In this document: one piece after another, positions 59,201 to 64,000 of the stretch | Position numbering within the stretch: the first letter of the stretch is position 1 | Layout: each line of letters opens with the position of its first letter | Origin: Rachycentron canadum | Lineage: Eukaryota > Chordata > Actinopteri > Carangiformes > Rachycentridae | Direction: 5' to 3' | DNA length: 64,000 nucleotides | NCBI GenBank assembly: GCA_038496675.1 | Contig: CM076650.1 | Location: 22,666,470 to 22,730,469, forward strand | Program-made: the position numbers and the translations under genes | The notes under the pieces: model-generated | The model's database searches: none | What the model was told of the DNA's origin: nothing | The model's input: only the letters and a program-made list of their open reading frames with translations

Positions 59201-62200
59201 GATAAAAGAATGCTTTGTTGACAGGTTTTGTTGAATTTTGCCCCAAGGTGATGATGGCAGGTTTCTTCTGGTTAGGGTTAGGGTTAAACTGACTTTGACA
59301 GAAATCTTGGTAGGAGAAAAACACCTGTTTATGTTTTTCTTGGGCTAAAAATTCACACAATTGAGGCTTAGACAGAAACTATCCTTTCTTTTCTACTTGT
59401 CCATGGAACACAAGTACATTTTTTGTCTGGTGATGACTCTCCTTAGAGCCAGTATCCTAGACAGACTGCTGAGCATCAACCCCCACTGGAGCTTCAAAAC
59501 TGTGCCAACTCGATTGTCCATGTTCTATTCTTTATTAGCAATGATTCATGTCTGTATTTTATACATTATTTTCTGCATTTATTTTTCAGTTAGGTAATTT
59601 CACTGCCTTGAGTTAAATTGCGCTTCTCATCGTTAAGTTGAGAATTACTTGAATCTCAGTACTTGTAATAATGAGCACTTGAGCCTATTGATTCTTACTG
59701 ATCTCAATATGCCTAGAATCTATTATCCATTGCTCTGATTTTCTTCTCTGTATTCTGCCTCTTAGATCAGAATGACGACCTGCAAGATCTTGAATTTCAA
59801 ACTTTTTAAATTCATATTCCCATTTTGTCATATTTTAAATGTATTCAGTGCACAACTCTTTTTGCTCTGTCAGATTCCAAATTAATCTTCACAAGGCTAC
59901 TGAAAGTGAAGAGGCATTTTTAATAACTTCATTGATTGACTGGTATGTTATTATGAAAATTTTCAAAAATAATCATACAGTTAATGGAGAAATGAAGGCA
60001 AGTAAAACAGATGAAGGCTGAGGCTGCATAAAGCACAGCACCATTTTGGCATTTCATAATTGGGACATTTGCTCATCTGAAGGAGCTACACACCTTTTAT
60101 GCACAGATTGGACATGAAAAGAGGGCAGATGCCTTGTGCTTTCACTGATGGCATGAAAGCATTTGCTGGTGATCAGTGTTTTATCGAGCACTTCCCGAAA
60201 AGAGGTAAAATTTTGGCAGCAAGTAAGTATGGTAAAAATAAAACTCCTTTGGTGATCAGTGTTAGCCTGTTCTCAGTGCTTCAGTTGGAAAAGACCTGTA
60301 TATCAGCAAGTACATGGCTCTAATGTGCTATGGCAAAGATTCCACCTTAGCAGTAAAGGTAGTCATTATAGTCTATATAAATATAGTATGAAGAGATTAA
60401 TTGTTCTTAGTTCAGTTTTCATGACATTTACAGAGACATCCACAGTGTAAACTTGCTGTGTGGTAGTAAATATGAACATGTTAGAAACAGTTCTCACTTT
60501 TAAAACCTAGTCAGAGGAGTCTGCAATGATCTGTGTAATGTTTTAAAAAAAGTCCAACATTGAGGTTCAACCCATTCTTATATAAGTGTTGGGGCTTCAG
60601 GCTAATACATTGGTGTTAGTCAATGTTTTCTCTTGTATCTCTTATGTTATCTGTGTTATTCAATCTATTCCAAAGATGTTCTGGATGCTCTAGTTCTGAT
60701 TAACAAATGTGGCTGTAAACAAATAAAGTGATGCCCCAGAATGGCCACTACAAAGCTACTGAAGCCTCATAAAACTAATGAATATCTGCTGTAGTACATC
60801 AAACTGTTATAGTACAGAGACACACCTCTCGATTATCCAACTGTCCAGGGAAAGGTTGACTGTCCAATTAGAAGTAGTGCCTTGCTCAGTCATTAGTGTC
60901 CATCTGAGTGACAGCTGGGCCACACTGGCAGATCTGTAGGTAACTCAAACACTAGGCACACCAAGAATGTGTTGAAAAACTGACACTGAATACAGACCAA
61001 CACCAGTAGAGCAGGTGTTGTGTCAATTGCTGCACACCTGACTGACTTGCTGTTGGTAAAAAATAACCATCCGTGAAGTGTCATTTGGAGAGAGGTCACA
61101 TATGGGCTGAGAAAAGATGGACAAATTGATTTGGGAATCAAATTGTGAGACTGGAGATGGGAGAGTTTGAGAGATTAGCAATGAGAAGTCATCATTCATT
61201 TTGGTTCACCGATGCAATCAACACCTAAGGGTTAAATGCATTATGTGAGTCTAATAAATCTGGAGGCATTGGACTGATGATGCATTACCCTGTAAGTCAA
61301 TCCTCCTTAACTGTTGGCTGCCTCAAAGAAAAACTGCCTAGTGTGGATATAAAATGAATCCAAGTCAAGACATTCAGCCACAAATCACTTTCAGGCACCC
61401 ACCTCTGGCCAGTACAGAGCTCAGCTGTGCCAAACCTGTCAGCTGGTAAAGTAAACCACCCCACTGGGAGCACCATTAGATCCAGTTAAACATGGAACCT
61501 CACTGAAATACACCATCCGAAGATAAACCCAACTAAGCCCTTAGTACCATTTCCCTACCCTGATCAATAGATCATTTCACAGCCTTCACTAACCAAAAGA
61601 CATTTTCAAGCTACGGGATTTTTCAAGATGTCCAGCTTCCAATCTAATCCAACTGCTGATGCTTCTGCTGCCTGAGAGCTCAGCTATATAAACCTGTAAC
61701 AGTGAGGAAAGTGAAAACTTTGGGAAACATAGCAGAGAAGAAAAGAGAGAGTAAGTGAGATGAAAGAAATACTGGGCGAGAGTCAAGAGGGAGAGAAACA
61801 CCAGATGAAACGCAATATAGATGGAGAGACAGGAGTGGAAATGAATGTTAGTACAGACAGTACAGTCTGCGTTGCCTAGATTCCTTCATCGTTGATGGAA
61901 ACAAACTTTCTTTGTCAGTTGATTAGGAATAGCATTTAGAGGTGTTATTCACACTTTGGGAGCAGGGTGGCAAATTGTAAAAAGCTTTCTATCATATATT
62001 TCACACATATATTTTACATATTTCTATCATATCTCTAATCATGTTCTCACAGAAATAGGATTTGGGGATTGCTTACTGTTTTTCCAATCTGAGCCCCTGG
62101 GACCTGGTCAAATTGCATGTCCACATGTACGGCTCTTAAACATGTGTCTGTGAATCGCTACTTGTGTTATTTCAAGTATCAGCATCAAAACAGGCTTTTA

Positions 62201-62370
62201 ATTTGTGATAAGCATAACCAGTGTGAGAACTGGAAGTGGACTACTGTTGATTATTGAATTTTAAGTATTAAGGATGTTGATGAATAAGTCTAATCAGGTT
62301 TGTTACTAATTGAAACCATTCATGAAGCTTTGACTGTTCAGACCAATCTACCGTATCCTCAGTCTGTACT
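59201..62370. other. Non-coding stretch
   Basis: No gene is supported. GGTTAGGGTTAGGGTTA at about 59271-59288 is a 2.7-unit telomere-like repeat. The part near 61730-61850 is purine-rich on the plus strand. Confidence 0.5.
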
Positions 62371-62652
62371 GCCAGCTGTGGCTCAGGTGGGTTGTCCCCT
62401 AAAAGGGTTGTTAGTTTGATCCCCGGCCCCTCTAGTCTGTGTGTGAAAGTGTCCTTGGGCATGATACTAAATCTCAAATTTCATCTCCTGGTTGTTCCAT
62501 TAGTGTGGGTATGTGTCGTAGAGGCGCTACATGAGTCGTAGTAGTATAAAGTGCTGTATGAATGTGTGTGTGGATGAATGAACGTGACTTCTATTGTAAA
62601 ATGGTTTGAGTGGTTGACAAAAAAAAGGCTTATAAGTGCCGTCCATTCACCA
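62371..62652 (+). mobile_element. tRNA-derived SINE
   Basis: The 5' part resembles a tRNA gene with an A box around TGTGGCTCAGGTGGG (62377-62391) and a B box around AGTTTGATCCCC (62413-62424), the split RNA polymerase III promoter. The body (CTAGTCTGTGTGTGAAAGTG, GTCCTTGGGCATGATAC, GTTGTTCCATTAGTGTG) and the 3' end (GTAAAATGGTTTGAGTGG, then GTGCCGTCCATTCACCA) match the tRNA-derived SINE that is abundant in cichlids and other percomorphs. It is diverged by many point changes and therefore old. Confidence 0.75.
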
Positions 62653-64000
62653 CTGAAAAATGTCTTTTTCCTTTACCATTATTTACATAGACACTGGACT
62701 CTTGCGGTTGATTGAATGATCTAATTGGTTTATTGTGGCCACTAGTTTTACTGCACACAGCTCTAAATGCCACAGTAACCAGGCGCCTTGACCACTGTTG
62801 CCATGGAGGCAGAGCAGTTGCAAAAGTTCAAAACTCTCCTTTGTTGAATTTGTGATGAAAACATAGTTGAGCAATAGTTATCAAATTTATCCAAAATTTA
62901 CCCATAATTCCAGTGTGAATTAGTTTATCTGCAGATTCTAAAATCAGTGTTTAACACTCTAGTCTTAAGCCTCCGGTTTAGTCACCCCTGTGGTTTTCAT
63001 GTGCACAGGCTTGTACCTTTGACATTTTAAAAAAGAACCATTTTCTGCTTCAGTCGTCCGTCAAGCAGGAGAGTTTCATGTCCATCTGAGCCATAAAGGA
63101 GCTCCAACTGTGAGTCACATAACTGTGTTTGGGAAAAACAAATGGCACTTTTATGTCCAGAACAGTAGCACTTGAAACAGCTCCTCCCACTTTCAAACCC
63201 TGTTATGCCTCATCCACCAGTATCACTCACAACTTTCTGATGTCGCTAGTAGAGGGGCAGGTTATTGGTAAATGTTAGCATCAGAACTGGAAACCTGAAA
63301 TAAATTCCCACCTCCATGATGGTATTTGAGGCAGAAATGGGCAGGTGGTTGCTTCGACCAGCAAAGTTTAAATTAAATTAAACGCTTTATAAATTTTAGT
63401 ATTTATCACAGCGATTTTAATTTATTAAACTTATTTATCCTGCTAAAATATAGACCATTAAAAGCAAGCAGAAAGCTGCACTATAATTGACAATAGGTCC
63501 ACCCCCAAGCAGCAAATTGTGGGTGCTGTCAGGAGTTCCAGTGTTCAGCTCAAAACATCAGCACGGCTCAGAGCAATTGCTTGTTGGATCGTCAAACAGT
63601 GTCTGAAACACTGTCCCCCTTCGCCCTCCAACAGTCTGTCAGGCCGGCCCAGTCTGCACAGTGATTGGCCAAGTCTTTGCAGAGATAGTTGAACCTCCCT
63701 CTTTAAGCTTTCTTTTTCATTCATTACACAACTTATTCCTCCTCTTTTCATTTTTAGAACACCATAAAATGCCTTTAAGAAGAAGCTGAATTTACAGCGC
63801 AGCAGCAGACTCACAACTTTGTTCATCTTTGACCTTCAAAACAAAAATAGAAGCAGTGGAGCATTATTATTCTGGTCATGTGCCATTTTCTGTTTTTACA
63901 ATATTACACTGTTAGACTAGAAACTGCATCATTGCTTTCATAGACTGTTTACAATTAATCATTTCTCTGCTCATTAATTCTTCATTATATCACACCATTG
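62653..64000. other. Non-coding right end
   Basis: Nothing coding is supported. The block at about 63560-63720 is somewhat more GC-rich and has an ATTGG box (about 63664) followed by a pyrimidine-rich stretch; it could be a regulatory region, but nothing decides this. Confidence 0.4.

Noticed and set aside
1..64000. CRISPR arrays, bacterial-type operons, tRNA or rRNA genes
   Set aside because: No regularly spaced repeats with unique spacers, no clustered co-directional genes, and the only tRNA-like sequence is the head of a SINE.

Overview
The window is teleost nuclear DNA, most likely from a percomorph/acanthomorph fish. It is AT-rich and gene-poor, with dense (CA)n/(GT)n microsatellites. 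It carries remnants of fish repeat families (Rex1-type, L2-type and Tx1-like LINEs, a tRNA-derived SINE, a Tc1-like element) and several dispersed repeats that I know from memory in acanthomorph genomes. No database search was possible, so species and family names rest on recognition of motifs.

One gene is certain: an intact, intronless alpha-2C adrenergic receptor (adra2c) on the minus strand, 51188 down to 49836 (450 aa). Its GC-rich 5' flank lies at about 51189-52030. The leader between 51508 and 51189 is crowded with upstream ATGs. A candidate poly(A) signal lies about 340 bp after the stop codon.

Layout. 1-3.9 kb: at the left edge a splice-acceptor-like site precedes a 21-codon hydrophobic open stretch that may be the last exon of a plus-strand gene; otherwise non-coding. 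3.9-6.1 kb: a CpG-enriched, promoter-like domain with a CCCT tract and a 7-bp minisatellite, but no recognisable protein. 6.1-19.8 kb: microsatellites, a 27-bp direct repeat pair bracketing a CCAAT-box cluster, a (TTCTC)n tract and a hairpin-rich transposon-like patch. 19.8-33.4 kb: an L2-type 3' end, three related copies of an uncharacterised repeat (one with a nested MITE-like unit with terminal inverted repeats), a homeodomain-type palindrome, the longest CA tract, and a 5'-truncated Rex1 copy. 33.4-49.5 kb: mostly unremarkable non-coding DNA with a second Rex1 tail, a percomorph-type repeat, a possible retroelement-derived repeat and a deleted Tc1-like element. 49.5-52 kb: adra2c. 52-64 kb: another gene desert with a dispersed repeat, a Tx1-like LINE fragment with a YADD motif, and a tRNA-derived SINE.

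No operon-like or multi-gene system is visible. The points most worth checking are the uORF-dense leader of adra2c, its ligand-pocket and tail residues, the orphan CpG domain, the CCAAT-box segment between the long direct repeats, and the three-copy composite repeat.
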